Positions 7,434 to 16,163 of a stretch of 37,990 nucleotides of DNA are shown piece by piece (position 1 is the first letter of the stretch; every line of letters begins with the position of its first letter). This DNA is from Eubacteriales bacterium. GTDB taxonomy: Bacteria > Bacillota > Clostridia > Peptostreptococcales > Anaerovoracaceae. The DNA is taken from NCBI GenBank assembly GCA_028706405.1, contig JAQWBM010000019.1, forward strand, positions 1 to 37,990, read 5' to 3'. The notes under the pieces were generated by a model, which made no database searches, had not been told where the DNA came from, and saw nothing but the letters and a program-made list of their open reading frames with translations. The position numbers and the translations under genes are program-made.

Positions 7434-9383
7434 TCACATAAGCGCTTTGATTATTATATCTGCATAGGCTTTGATACCAGCCTGATTCAGATGTACACCG
7501 TCCGAACGAAAATACTCATTATGTCCGCTGCTGGCTGAATACCAGTCTACCAGCTTGATATTTTGATAAGGCTCCGATACCTTTGTCAGCATCTCATTCA
7601 CCACGGTTTCCCAAGGTCTTGGGACCCGTGTATTCATCAGTATGATCATCTCGGCCCCTTCCAGGGAATCCAGTGTCTTGAGCAGCTGTTTTTCTGTGAA
7701 CGAACCATTCGTACCCAATTGAAGGATTACGGTTTTCCCAAGTTTATTTTTTTTCCGGAGTTCAGATATGACATCCGGAGCCTGATGCATCTGCCTGCTG
7801 ATTTTTGCATCAATAACAATTCCAGGCAGGCGCTCCTCCAATAAAGGCACCACATCGATCATTAATGAATCCCCGATGATTGTAATTCCTTCACCCGAGA
7901 TTTCGCTTCCCTGATCCGCTGAGGCGGGTCCATTGTTCTTATCAGAATCCGATGCAGCGGGCTCATTCTCCGCAGCCATACCCACTCTGATATCTCCGAT
8001 ATCCACTCTGTTCCCGATCGACGTGTTATTATCTGTTTCAGGTGTTCGAGCCTGCTCTTCCGGCGATTGAGTATCAACCATCTGCACTTGCATCTCAATC
8101 TTACCGCTCTTTGCCATGTCCTTTGCCGAAACCTGTGTGCTTTCATTGGCGCTCATAAGCAATATTAGGAATATCAACAATATACCAGCCGACATTTTGG
8201 CGCTTAACGCAAGCGGACCTCGCCATCTCTGAAGACCCTGCATCTGCCTCAGGAACAGTTTCCGCTGTCCATACCGGATGGGCTCCTCGATCAGGTAGCG
8301 TGACAATGCAGCCAGAATAACGGTTACTGCAATTTGCCAAAACATATGCGAAGGCTCCGTGCTTTCTGTGTTCACAACGGGGTTTGTCAGTACGGTGACC
8401 GGATAATGCCACAGATAAATCCCGTAAGAACACTCACCCAGCCAACGCAGAGGCCGCCAGCTGAACAGCTTGCTCAGATAGGAAGACGGGTGAGTCAGGG
8501 CAACGATCACACAGGCAGATGCGGCAGAAAACAGCAGAAGACCGCCCGGGTAAAGAAATGTCTGGTATTGGTTTGTTTTCAAAAACATCAAAAGTATGAC
8601 CAGCAACCCCATGCTTCCAATCACATCGAGTGCAAGCCTTTTTTTTTCGGTCAGATTTGCAGCCATCCGATCGCCGTGCATCACCATCGCTAATACAGCT
8701 CCGACAAGCAAAGCGAAAGCACGTGTGTCCGTTCCATAATATACCCGGCTGGGGTCATCACCCGGCGTATAAATCAGTGCCATCGCAGTAATCGAGATTA
8801 AAGCAATGGCAACTGTCACCCCGATAATCCATTTTCGCTTTGCGAGGAATCTCAGTCCCAATCCCAAAAGAAGCGGCCAGAATAGATAAAATTGTTCTTC
8901 TACTGCCAATGACCAGAGGTGTCCCAGAGGAGACGGCGGTCCGAAGCGTTCAAAATATGATACTTGATGAAAGATCAAATACCAGTTGCTGGAATAGAAC
9001 ACCGAGGCCAACGCTTCATTTTTCATAGCGGCCAAGCGTTCCGGGGCGAAAAGCATGATCCAGGACATCACGCCTGCCAGCATTGCAAAAAATGCCGGCA
9101 GCAGCCGACGGGCTCTGCGCAGCCAGAAATCTTTCAGGTCGATCGTGCCTGATTTCTCCCATTGAGCCAGAAGGATGCCGGTAATCAAATACCCGGACAG
9201 CACGAAAAAAAGGCTTACCCCTAAAAGCCCTCCCTGCGCCCAGGTCAAGTTAAAATGGTAGGCGATCACGGCAAATACCGCCAGAGTTCTTAGTCCGTCC
9301 AGTCCGGGCATATAGCCTATTGCGCCGCTTCGTAATCCTGCCTGACGCACTGTCGATTGATCCGTTTTCCTGCTGCGCTCCAT
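7434..9383 (-). CDS. OatA-like acyltransferase: membrane acyltransferase-3 domain plus SGNH esterase domain
   Basis: 649 residues from ATG 9383 (GTGGAGAG upstream). An in-frame ATG at 9437 would add 18 residues but lacks a good site. The first 400 residues are an acyltransferase-3 domain with about ten membrane helices, including GLDGLRTLAVFAVIAYHF with the catalytic His and LLGVSLFFVLSGYLIT. A charged, low-complexity linker follows. The C-terminal SGNH hydrolase has GDSLMIDVV (Ser), LGTNG and DGVHLNQAG (the Asp-x-x-His pair). This two-domain plan is that of peptidoglycan O-acetyltransferase OatA, which acetylates MurNAc C6 and confers lysozyme resistance. Other surface polymers are also acylated by this family, so the acceptor is inferred. 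Confidence 0.88.
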   Translation of the reverse strand: MERSRKTDQSTVRQAGLRSGAIGYMPGLDGLRTLAVFAVIAYHFNLTWAQGGLLGVSLFFVLSGYLITGILLAQWEKSGTIDLKDFWLRRARRLLPAFFAMLAGVMSWIMLFAPERLAAMKNEALASVFYSSNWYLIFHQVSYFERFGPPSPLGHLWSLAVEEQFYLFWPLLLGLGLRFLAKRKWIIGVTVAIALISITAMALIYTPGDDPSRVYYGTDTRAFALLVGAVLAMVMHGDRMAANLTEKKRLALDVIGSMGLLVILLMFLKTNQYQTFLYPGGLLLFSAASACVIVALTHPSSYLSKLFSWRPLRWLGECSYGIYLWHYPVTVLTNPVVNTESTEPSHMFWQIAVTVILAALSRYLIEEPIRYGQRKLFLRQMQGLQRWRGPLALSAKMSAGILLIFLILLMSANESTQVSAKDMAKSGKIEMQVQMVDTQSPEEQARTPETDNNTSIGNRVDIGDIRVGMAAENEPAASDSDKNNGPASADQGSEISGEGITIIGDSLMIDVVPLLEERLPGIVIDAKISRQMHQAPDVISELRKKNKLGKTVILQLGTNGSFTEKQLLKTLDSLEGAEMIILMNTRVPRPWETVVNEMLTKVSEPYQNIKLVDWYSASSGHNEYFRSDGVHLNQAGIKAYADIIIKALM

Positions 9384-9759
9384 GTTATCTTTACTCTCCA
9401 CTTTCGTATGGCTTTGTGTTCTTTCACTGGATTGCATCAGATCTGAACAAGCCTTTTTATATTATGGTATTTGTTCGGCAGGCCCTAATTATAGCCGCTC
9501 CTTTTATTACACTATACAAGGTATTGAGTTTCAGTGCTTTACAAAATACTTAAAATTCTTTACGAAAAGTTTAAGATTTTGACGAATTATTAAAAATCGT
9601 GCAGAAAAATATACCTGTATGATATTTCTATTGATTAATCGTCAGTCATGCCGATAATATTTATAACGATCAAAACGCTGACATCAGAGAAAGTGTTGAA
9701 TAACTGGAATTAACATCCGAAAGATGAGATATTATTGCATACAATGGAGGAATTATGAA
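9384..9759. other. Divergent intergenic region upstream of the chemoreceptor
   Basis: No gene is seen. It contains the leader of the acyltransferase on the minus strand and a sigma-D-like promoter for the chemoreceptor (9631-9657). Confidence 0.5.
9631..9657 (+). promoter_or_regulatory. Possible sigma-D (sigma-28, motility) promoter of the chemoreceptor gene
   Basis: TTGA (9631-9634), exactly 15 bases, then GCCGATAA (9650-9657). The sigma-D consensus is TAAA-N15-GCCGATAT, so the -10 matches 7 of 8 and the -35 is weaker. The downstream gene is a chemoreceptor, a class usually under this sigma factor. It lies about 100 bases before the start codon. Confidence 0.5.
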
Positions 9760-12700
9760 ATGAATAATAAACTTAAATGGAAGAACAGAAGTATTGGTTA
9801 TAAGTTAATGCTGCCGCTGGCCATTTCAATGCTAATCATGGTCATAATGATCAACCTTTCCGTCTATTACTTTGTGAATAATTATTTTGAAGACTATATT
9901 CTGGAGAATTCCAGAAAAAACGGCGAAGTAATATCAACTGAGATTGAGACATATAAAACCCGCGCACTGAATTCGTTGGCATGGTTTGAAAACTCGGCGC
10001 GGCTTGTTGACGCGATACAAACAGGCGACCAAAATAAAGCGATAGAGCTCGGGCGGACCGCTATGGAATCATTCGGGTTCGAATATGTGGTAATCACCGA
10101 TACGGAAGGAACTGTTTTTGTGCGTGCGCATGAGCCTCAAACCTTTGGTGACAATATCGCAAATCAGGTCAATATTCAAAACGCATTAAAAGGAGAGCAA
10201 AGCGTCGGAATTGAAATGGGGAAAGTCGTTAAATTTTCAATTCGGGCGGGAACTCCTCTTAGAGACGAAGCTGGAAATATCATAGGCGCGCTGTCTACCG
10301 GCTATGTGCTGGGCAGCACTCAAACAGCCAAGACCTTTGGGGATACGCTTAACAAAGAAATCGTGATTTATGATGGCGATACCGGAATCGCGTCTACGGT
10401 AAAACCTGACGATGCAGAATTTATCAGCAGTATAAAATTAGAACAGAACGTTATTGAGAAAACGCTGGGCAACGGCGAAATTTATTGCGGGGACGCAAAG
10501 CTCGGCGGACAGGATTATATCGGTTCGTATACCCCGTTTAAAAACGTGAATGGAGAAAATGCAGGCGTTATTTTCTGCGGTGAACCAAAAAGCGTTATAA
10601 GCGGTCTGAGCAGAGCCATAAGCCTGCTCATTTCCGCGGTTGTATCAATACTGGCTATCGGCACGCTGATATTGATTTTAAAGATGGTTCGGACACTGAT
10701 CAAGCCATTGCGGCAGCTCACAGAAGCGTCACGAAAAGTGTCCGAAGGCGATTTGAATATATCTCTGGAGTCGGATTCGACAGATGAAATCGGAGTATTG
10801 TCGAATGCGTTCCGTTCGGTTTTAGACAACTTAAAGGCTTTGAACGCTGAAACCGATAACCTGACAAACGCCGCAATAAGCGGGAACTTTAACCTGAGAG
10901 CCAATATATCACAGTTCAGGGGAAGTTACAGGGAGATCGTAAGCGGATTGAACGGGGTGATCGATTCCCTGGTGACCTACTTCAACAATTTACAAACGCC
11001 GGTTCTGATTGTGGATTCTGAATATCAGCTTCGCTTTATAAATAAGGCGGGAGAGACTTTCTTTAATAATGGTAGACAGGAATCAAACGGCATGGAATAC
11101 AAATCCCTGTTCGGCGATGACTTTATTACGGAGCAGAGCGCCGCCTTTGCTGCGATCGAAGACGGCATGACGCACCGAAAAGAAATATGCTTGTCTCTGG
11201 GTGAAGAGCAACACGATGTTGTCTGTACGGCAGCCCCGGTCCACGACAAAAACGGTGCTGTTATCGGCGCCTTCGAAGTGGTGCAGGATCTGACGGAAAT
11301 AAAGACGGCTTTGCGGGAGGTCCAAAATCAGAAAGAGCTGGTAGAGAAAAAGATAGAACTTGCGGCAAAACAAAACGCATACCAGCAAAGAGGGGTGGCA
11401 ATATTGACGGATTCCATATCCAGGCTGGCCCAAGGTGATTTAGATATCAATTTCCTCATGGATCAAGCCGATGAGGATACCTCTGAAATTCAGAGTGATT
11501 TCAACAGGATCGGCGGCAGCCTTATGGCGAGCGTCACTTCAATAAAAACCTATATTTCGGAGTGCGATATGATAATTGAACAGGCAATCAACGGCAATTT
11601 GTCTGTCAGAGGAAACGCAGAACCGTTTATGGGCGAATACAAGGTAATGATCCAAAGAATAAACAGATTGCTCGATATCGTAATTGAGCCCATTTCTGAA
11701 GCTGATAATGTATTGGACAGAATGGCAGTAAATGATTTCAGCGTAAAAATGAGCGGTCAATACAAGGGTATGTTCCAAGAACTGGAAACGTCCATAAACA
11801 CCGTTCAGGAACGATTGCTTGAGCTTGAAAAAGTATTTCAGCACGTTGCGAAAGGAAATACTGATCTACTTGAAGAATTGCAGCAGAAAGGGAAAAAATC
11901 AGAAGAGGATAAGCTGACGACAGCCTGTATTGATATGATGCAGACCATACGGGACCTAATCAAAGAATCGAATATGCTTGCGGAAGCAACAGCAAGCGGA
12001 AATCTGGGAACCAGAGGCGAACTGAGCAGGTTTGAAGGCGGATACCGGGATATTATCCGTGGTATGAATACCACAATGGAAGCCATATCGGAACCTATGC
12101 AGGAGATCGGCACAGTCCTTTACAAACTTGCGCAAAAGGATCTTACATCTTATGTGACTGGCGATTATCCGGGCGACTATAAAGAAATAAAAGAGGCTAT
12201 GAATCATACCATTCGTAATCTCAATGAAATAATGGCTGAAATCAATACCGCAGCAGATCAAGTGGAGACAGCCGCGAATCAAGTTTCTAATACAAGTCAG
12301 ACTCTGGCGCAGGGAGCATCCGAACAAGCCAGCTCTTTACAGGAGATCAGCGCGACCGTAAGTGAAATTTCGGAGCACGCAAAGCAAAATGTCGGCAATT
12401 CCAGGGAGGCAAATGAGAGATCCATGAAAGCAAAAGCAGATGCAGAAGCTGGAAATACACAGATGACCAAAATGCTTAAGGCCATGGACGATATAAAAGA
12501 ATCCTCAAAATACATCGGAAGTGTTATCAGGGTGATCGATGATATTGCTTTCCAGACTAATTTGCTGGCATTAAACGCGGCAATTGAAGCGGCAAGAGCC
12601 GGAGAACAAGGTAAGGGATTTGCCGTGGTTGCCGATGAAGTCAAGAATCTTGCTGCACGCAGCGCAAATGCCGTGAAGGAAACCTCGGAGAAGATCGAGA

Positions 12701-13068
12701 ACTCGATAATGCGTGTCGAGGAAGGGTATAAGATCGCAAATGAAACAGCTTCCGCCTTAAATATGATTATCCAGGAGGTCAGCGATGCAGTTGAAATCAT
12801 GGGAGCAATCGCAGATTCATCCGTACAGCAAGCAACAGCTATTTCAGAAGTAAAAACGGGAGTCAACATGGTGGCTGAGGTTACTCAAGGCAATACGGCC
12901 ACTTCAGAAGAAAGCGCGTCCTACAGTGAACAAATGGCTGCGCAGGCACAATCCCTGAAATCGTTAATAGATCAGTTTGAAATACATAATTCCATAAAAC
13001 TGATATCCCAGCCATCTTTGATTGAAGGGACAAGCGGTAAACTACAGAATAATTTGACTGAGTATTAA
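9760..13068 (+). CDS. Methyl-accepting chemotaxis protein with Cache, PAS and a long HAMP-like array
   Basis: 1102 residues from ATG 9760 (GGAGGA upstream); the longer frame from 9724 has no binding site. Order: helix 1 (about 15-37); extracytoplasmic Cache-type sensor to about 284 with VITDTEGTVFVRAHEPQTFG; helix 2 (about 285-311); HAMP (313-358); a second HAMP-like unit; PAS (about 408-510); then a run of HAMP-like units marked by repeated phrases (AQGDLDINF, AINGNLSVRG, AVNDFSVKMSG, ASGNLGTRG, AQKDLTSYVTG) from about 545 to 815; then the receptor signalling coiled coil with tip DDIAFQTNLLALNAAIEAARAGEQGKGFAVVADEVK (about 926-962). It signals to CheA/CheW. Typical receptors are 500-700 residues; the extra length is the array. 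A sigma-D-like promoter precedes it. Confidence 0.95.
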   Translation: MNNKLKWKNRSIGYKLMLPLAISMLIMVIMINLSVYYFVNNYFEDYILENSRKNGEVISTEIETYKTRALNSLAWFENSARLVDAIQTGDQNKAIELGRTAMESFGFEYVVITDTEGTVFVRAHEPQTFGDNIANQVNIQNALKGEQSVGIEMGKVVKFSIRAGTPLRDEAGNIIGALSTGYVLGSTQTAKTFGDTLNKEIVIYDGDTGIASTVKPDDAEFISSIKLEQNVIEKTLGNGEIYCGDAKLGGQDYIGSYTPFKNVNGENAGVIFCGEPKSVISGLSRAISLLISAVVSILAIGTLILILKMVRTLIKPLRQLTEASRKVSEGDLNISLESDSTDEIGVLSNAFRSVLDNLKALNAETDNLTNAAISGNFNLRANISQFRGSYREIVSGLNGVIDSLVTYFNNLQTPVLIVDSEYQLRFINKAGETFFNNGRQESNGMEYKSLFGDDFITEQSAAFAAIEDGMTHRKEICLSLGEEQHDVVCTAAPVHDKNGAVIGAFEVVQDLTEIKTALREVQNQKELVEKKIELAAKQNAYQQRGVAILTDSISRLAQGDLDINFLMDQADEDTSEIQSDFNRIGGSLMASVTSIKTYISECDMIIEQAINGNLSVRGNAEPFMGEYKVMIQRINRLLDIVIEPISEADNVLDRMAVNDFSVKMSGQYKGMFQELETSINTVQERLLELEKVFQHVAKGNTDLLEELQQKGKKSEEDKLTTACIDMMQTIRDLIKESNMLAEATASGNLGTRGELSRFEGGYRDIIRGMNTTMEAISEPMQEIGTVLYKLAQKDLTSYVTGDYPGDYKEIKEAMNHTIRNLNEIMAEINTAADQVETAANQVSNTSQTLAQGASEQASSLQEISATVSEISEHAKQNVGNSREANERSMKAKADAEAGNTQMTKMLKAMDDIKESSKYIGSVIRVIDDIAFQTNLLALNAAIEAARAGEQGKGFAVVADEVKNLAARSANAVKETSEKIENSIMRVEEGYKIANETASALNMIIQEVSDAVEIMGAIADSSVQQATAISEVKTGVNMVAEVTQGNTATSEESASYSEQMAAQAQSLKSLIDQFEIHNSIKLISQPSLIEGTSGKLQNNLTEY

Positions 13069-13076
13069 ATATGACA

Positions 13077-13107
13077 GGGGACGGGGGTATTGGCGCACAC
13101 CGTCCCC
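13077..13107. repeat. GC-rich REP-like hairpin directly after the chemoreceptor stop
   Basis: GGGGACGG (13077-13084) pairs with CCGTCCCC (13100-13107). The left half matches the ends of the element at 14418-14569 and a copy at 22659-22682. It lies between the convergent chemoreceptor and MscS genes and may stop transcription, though no T-tract follows. Confidence 0.6.
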
Positions 13108-13115
13108 AATATAAT

Positions 13116-14345
13116 TTACTGTGTCTGTCTAAAATCGTGCCCTGTGGGGTTTTGGAAGGCCCTGAGATCAAATTCGGGGACGATCGCCAGTATATGATCA
13201 AATATATCTGACTGCACTGCTTCATAGTCCACCCATACCGTACTCTTTGTAAAAGCATATACCTCTATAGGAATTCCCCTTTCAGTTGGATTAATAAGCC
13301 TTACCATTTGAGTCCTATCTTTATGAAGCCCCGGGTGATTTTTCAAATAATTGACAACATACGCTCTGAAAGTGCCAATATTCGTCAGATGCCTTCCATT
13401 AACAATACTGGAAGCGTCTATGTCATTCATGTTATTATATTCCATTATTTCTTTTTTCTTATCTTCAATGTATTTTTCAATGTATTGAATTTTGCTGTAT
13501 CTTTCCAGCATTTCCTCATTACAGACTTTAATGCTTGTCGTATCAATGTGTACAGCCCGTTTTATCCTTCTGGCGCCTGATTCCTGCATTCCTCTCCAGT
13601 TTTTGAACGATTCGGATATCAGTGCAGATGTTGGGATGGTTGTAATTGAGTTATCCCAATTTTGAACTTTTACGGTATGCAGTGAGATTTCTAATACAGC
13701 GCCGTCCGCGCCATATTGGGACATTTCGATCCAGTCTCCGATCTGCAGCATATTATTTGAAGCAAGCTGAATGCTTGCCACAAAACCAAGTATCGAATTT
13801 TGAAAGATCAGCAGAAGTACTGCGGTCGCGGCGCCGATACCGCCAAGCAGAACCAATGGAGAACGATTTATCAGTACTGCTATTATAACAATGATTCCTA
13901 TCATATACGCAAAAATTTTAAGTACCTGAAAGAATCCTTTTATAGGTTTTTCTTTGGATACTTCAAAATTATTGTATATATCATTTATGGCATCGAAAAT
14001 TTTATCCAAGACAAGAACAATTATAATGACGAAGTAACAAAAGGCTATCCGCTGGATCCAAATCTGATAATCCGAAAATATTGGAGCTAAAGCATGGATT
14101 ACAAATGCCGGTATAATATGGATCAGCCGATCAAATACTTTGTTTTTTAATAAGAAATTATCCCATTGTGTTTTGCTTCTCACAATGGCTTTTTCCAATA
14201 CCCTTAATATTATCTTTTTTGTGATCAAATAGAGCAAAATACCGATAAGAATAATTATTATTGCGTTTATTGCATTAGAGATGTGCAAAGCCACTTCTTC
14301 GCTTAACCCATGGGACATTACGCGTGCTTTTATCATTTCTGTCAT
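13116..14345 (-). CDS. MscS-family mechanosensitive channel (YbdG-like)
   Basis: 409 residues with GGGGGAG seven bases before the ATG. Helices lie at about 22-45, 70-90, 98-120 and 140-165. The pore-lining helix and beta domain follow, with GGIGAATAVLLLIFQNSILGFVASIQLASNNMLQIGDWIEM, the most conserved part of the family (Gly/Ala-packed TM3 then GDWI). The cytoplasmic part has VQNWDNSITTIPTSALISESFKNWR, matching the YbdG branch rather than short MscS. Known role: gated release of solutes on hypo-osmotic shock. It stands alone, convergent with the chemoreceptor. Confidence 0.92.
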   Translation of the reverse strand: MTEMIKARVMSHGLSEEVALHISNAINAIIIILIGILLYLITKKIILRVLEKAIVRSKTQWDNFLLKNKVFDRLIHIIPAFVIHALAPIFSDYQIWIQRIAFCYFVIIIVLVLDKIFDAINDIYNNFEVSKEKPIKGFFQVLKIFAYMIGIIVIIAVLINRSPLVLLGGIGAATAVLLLIFQNSILGFVASIQLASNNMLQIGDWIEMSQYGADGAVLEISLHTVKVQNWDNSITTIPTSALISESFKNWRGMQESGARRIKRAVHIDTTSIKVCNEEMLERYSKIQYIEKYIEDKKKEIMEYNNMNDIDASSIVNGRHLTNIGTFRAYVVNYLKNHPGLHKDRTQMVRLINPTERGIPIEVYAFTKSTVWVDYEAVQSDIFDHILAIVPEFDLRAFQNPTGHDFRQTQ

Positions 14346-14389
14346 ACTTACACTCCCCCTTTTCTTTGAATACTAGCATAACCTCATGT

Positions 14390-14421
14390 GTGTGTCAAAG
14401 GGATGGTGTGTCGAAGGGACG
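14390..14421. repeat. 16-bp tandem direct repeat
   Basis: GTGTGTCAAAGGGATG (14390-14405) is followed at once by GTGTGTCGAAGGGACG (14406-14421), with two differences. The second copy runs into the left end of the inverted-repeat element at 14418. Confidence 0.6.
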
Positions 14422-14569
14422 GGGGTATTGTCACTCAAAGTTTACATGAACGCCGCGACGGTGTGTTTTCATAGGAAACCGTTGGAGCCGCAGGTAAAAC
14501 CTTAAGCGACCGCGTTTCCGAGAAAACACATCAGTCAGGTGCCTCTTAGAAGGTGACAATATCCCCGTC
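14418..14569. mobile_element. 152-bp MITE-like element with 17-bp terminal inverted repeats
   Basis: The left end GACGGGGGTATTGTCAC (14418-14434) and right end GTGACAATATCCCCGTC (14553-14569) are inverted repeats with one difference. Inside, TGTGTTTTC pairs with GAAAACACA and GGAAAC with GTTTCC, so the whole element can fold into one long stem with a branched top. It has no coding frame. It fills the gap between the MscS and purC genes. It could be a MITE or an RNA; the sequence alone does not decide. Confidence 0.6.
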
Positions 14570-14597
14570 ACATTGGCACATGTGCTGACACATGAAG

Positions 14598-15284
14598 CTA
14601 TCGACCGAGTATCAGCTTTTCCAACTCAAGCGGTTCGACCCTTGTGCCCTGATGATAGGCCCGCATATTGCCACCCGATATTTCATCTATCAGAGCTATC
14701 TGCCCATCTTCTCCCACTCTGCCAAATTCAAATTTGATATCATACAGCTCTAAACCTTTTTGCGCCAGCTCATCCTTAACTACCTCTGCAACTTTCTGAG
14801 TCAGCAGCTTTAAGGTCTGATACTCCTGTTTCGTCAGGATCCCAAGCATATCCAATGCATCTTCAGTTATCGGAGGATCATTTCTATCATCGTCCTTTAG
14901 CGTTACCTCTACAAAGGCATCTAAGACTTGCCCGTCCTGTACGTACTTGCCGTAACGGCGTAAAAAGCTTCCTACCGCACGGTAACGGCAAATCACCTCA
15001 AGACCATGACCAAAAACAATTGCTTTCTTTATTATCATTGTTCCAGCCTCAGTATCTGCCGCCACATAATGTGTAGGAATCCCTAAATCATTAAGCTTTT
15101 CAAAAAAATATTGAGTCAGGCGAAGACCTGCCTTTCCTGCTCCTTCAATGGTTAGCCCTATAGTATTGGCTCCCGGATCAAAAACGCCATTTTCTCCGGT
15201 GGCATCGTCCTTGAATTTTAAGAGACAGTTCCCGTCCTCTAATTCATATACGTCCTTGGTTTTACCTGTGTAAATCAGTTTCAT
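14598..15284 (-). CDS. purC: Phosphoribosylaminoimidazole-succinocarboxamide synthase (SAICAR synthetase)
   Basis: 228 residues from ATG 15284. The earlier ATG at 15290 sits right against the AAGGAAGGAG site, leaving no spacing, while 15284 has six bases. It catalyses the ATP-dependent joining of CAIR and aspartate in purine synthesis. Family motifs: YTGKTKDVYE (glycine-rich ATP loop), LLKFKDDATGENG, RYRAVGSFLRRYG, and the metal/ATP segment LYDIKFEFGRVGEDGQIALIDEISGGNMR. Length is normal. It is unusual in standing outside a purine operon: its neighbour 37 bases upstream is a DNA glycosylase gene in the same direction, probably sharing a promoter. Confidence 0.96.
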   Translation of the reverse strand: MKLIYTGKTKDVYELEDGNCLLKFKDDATGENGVFDPGANTIGLTIEGAGKAGLRLTQYFFEKLNDLGIPTHYVAADTEAGTMIIKKAIVFGHGLEVICRYRAVGSFLRRYGKYVQDGQVLDAFVEVTLKDDDRNDPPITEDALDMLGILTKQEYQTLKLLTQKVAEVVKDELAQKGLELYDIKFEFGRVGEDGQIALIDEISGGNMRAYHQGTRVEPLELEKLILGR

Positions 15285-15321
15285 GCGCATCTCCTTCCTT
15301 ATTCAAAGAGTATTTCTATCA

Positions 15322-15942
15322 TTATTTTACCGACACATAATTGTTATCTTTTATATAAAACCTCCAAAGATAATCCTTAGCCTCCCCGGCATAATCGATT
15401 CCTACCCGTTTGGCAGATACTGTTCTGAACTTTTCTTTTTCTCCTTCTTCAACATAGAGCTTATCGCAACACAGATCCTCTCCATTTAAACTATTATCAA
15501 TAGATAATGCTCTGCATAATTTCCCTGGTCCATTTGTTAAATTCCTTATTTGACTTTTGCTTAACTGTGCATACGGTACTCCGAATCTGTTTTGCGCTAT
15601 CATATCAAGTCCTTCTATCGGCTCAGCCCCCCTTATCAAAACAGCTTGGGGATTGCCTTCTTCTCTGGTAACTATATTAAATAAGTAGTGCATTCCATAT
15701 ACAAAATATACATATGAAAAGCCGGGATCGCCATACATGACTTCCACTCTCTGCGTTCTTTTTCCTCCATATGAATGGGCGGCTTTATCTCCTATACCCA
15801 TATAGGCTTCTGTTTCGGCTATTTTTACAGAAATCCTTTGCCCTTCTATTTCATGCACCAGCAACTTTCCCAAAAGTTCTTTTGCAACGATCAACGAATC
15901 TCTATTATAAAATTCCCTGTTCAGCGTATTTTGTGAGTTCAC
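15322..15942 (-). CDS. 3-methyladenine (alkyladenine) DNA glycosylase, MPG/AAG family
   Basis: 206 residues from a GTG at 15942 with AGGAGAG 11 bases before it. It removes alkylated purines in base excision repair. Motifs: FYNRDSLIVAKELLGKLLVH, the catalytic Glu in AETEAYMG, HSYGGKRTQR, the base-intercalating segment FVYGMHYLFNIV, and AVLIRGAEP and NGPGKLCRAL, all in family order. Length is usual. It is followed by purC, and a strong sigma-A-type promoter lies at 16066-16094. Confidence 0.95.
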   Translation of the reverse strand: MNSQNTLNREFYNRDSLIVAKELLGKLLVHEIEGQRISVKIAETEAYMGIGDKAAHSYGGKRTQRVEVMYGDPGFSYVYFVYGMHYLFNIVTREEGNPQAVLIRGAEPIEGLDMIAQNRFGVPYAQLSKSQIRNLTNGPGKLCRALSIDNSLNGEDLCCDKLYVEEGEKEKFRTVSAKRVGIDYAGEAKDYLWRFYIKDNNYVSVK

Positions 15943-16065
15943 TTGATGATTGGCTCTCCTCTCTCGATATATCCATCCTGTTCTTTAGAATAATCGTATA
16001 TGTATTGCCGCGTATGAGGTTAGCAGAGATTATGCCGTCCATATTTTGTTACTTTCCCAAGTGGT

Positions 16066-16094
16066 ATCTTAATACGCATTACTATTTGTGTCAA
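16066..16094 (-). promoter_or_regulatory. Probable sigma-A promoter of the glycosylase-purC pair
   Basis: On the minus strand a perfect TTGACA (16089-16094), 17 bases, then TAAGAT (16066-16071), about 125 bases before the GTG at 15942. Confidence 0.6.
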
Positions 16095-16163
16095 AACATT
16101 TTTTTAAATAGTTCGTTCTCCTTTAATATTTTTCCAGCTGTTCCGGCAGGATCCGTTCCTTTG

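Noticed and set aside
14418..14569. The folded element as a known riboswitch controlling purC
   Set aside because: It lies downstream of purC (which reads leftward) and past the MscS start, so it is in neither purC leader; its inverted ends suggest a mobile element.
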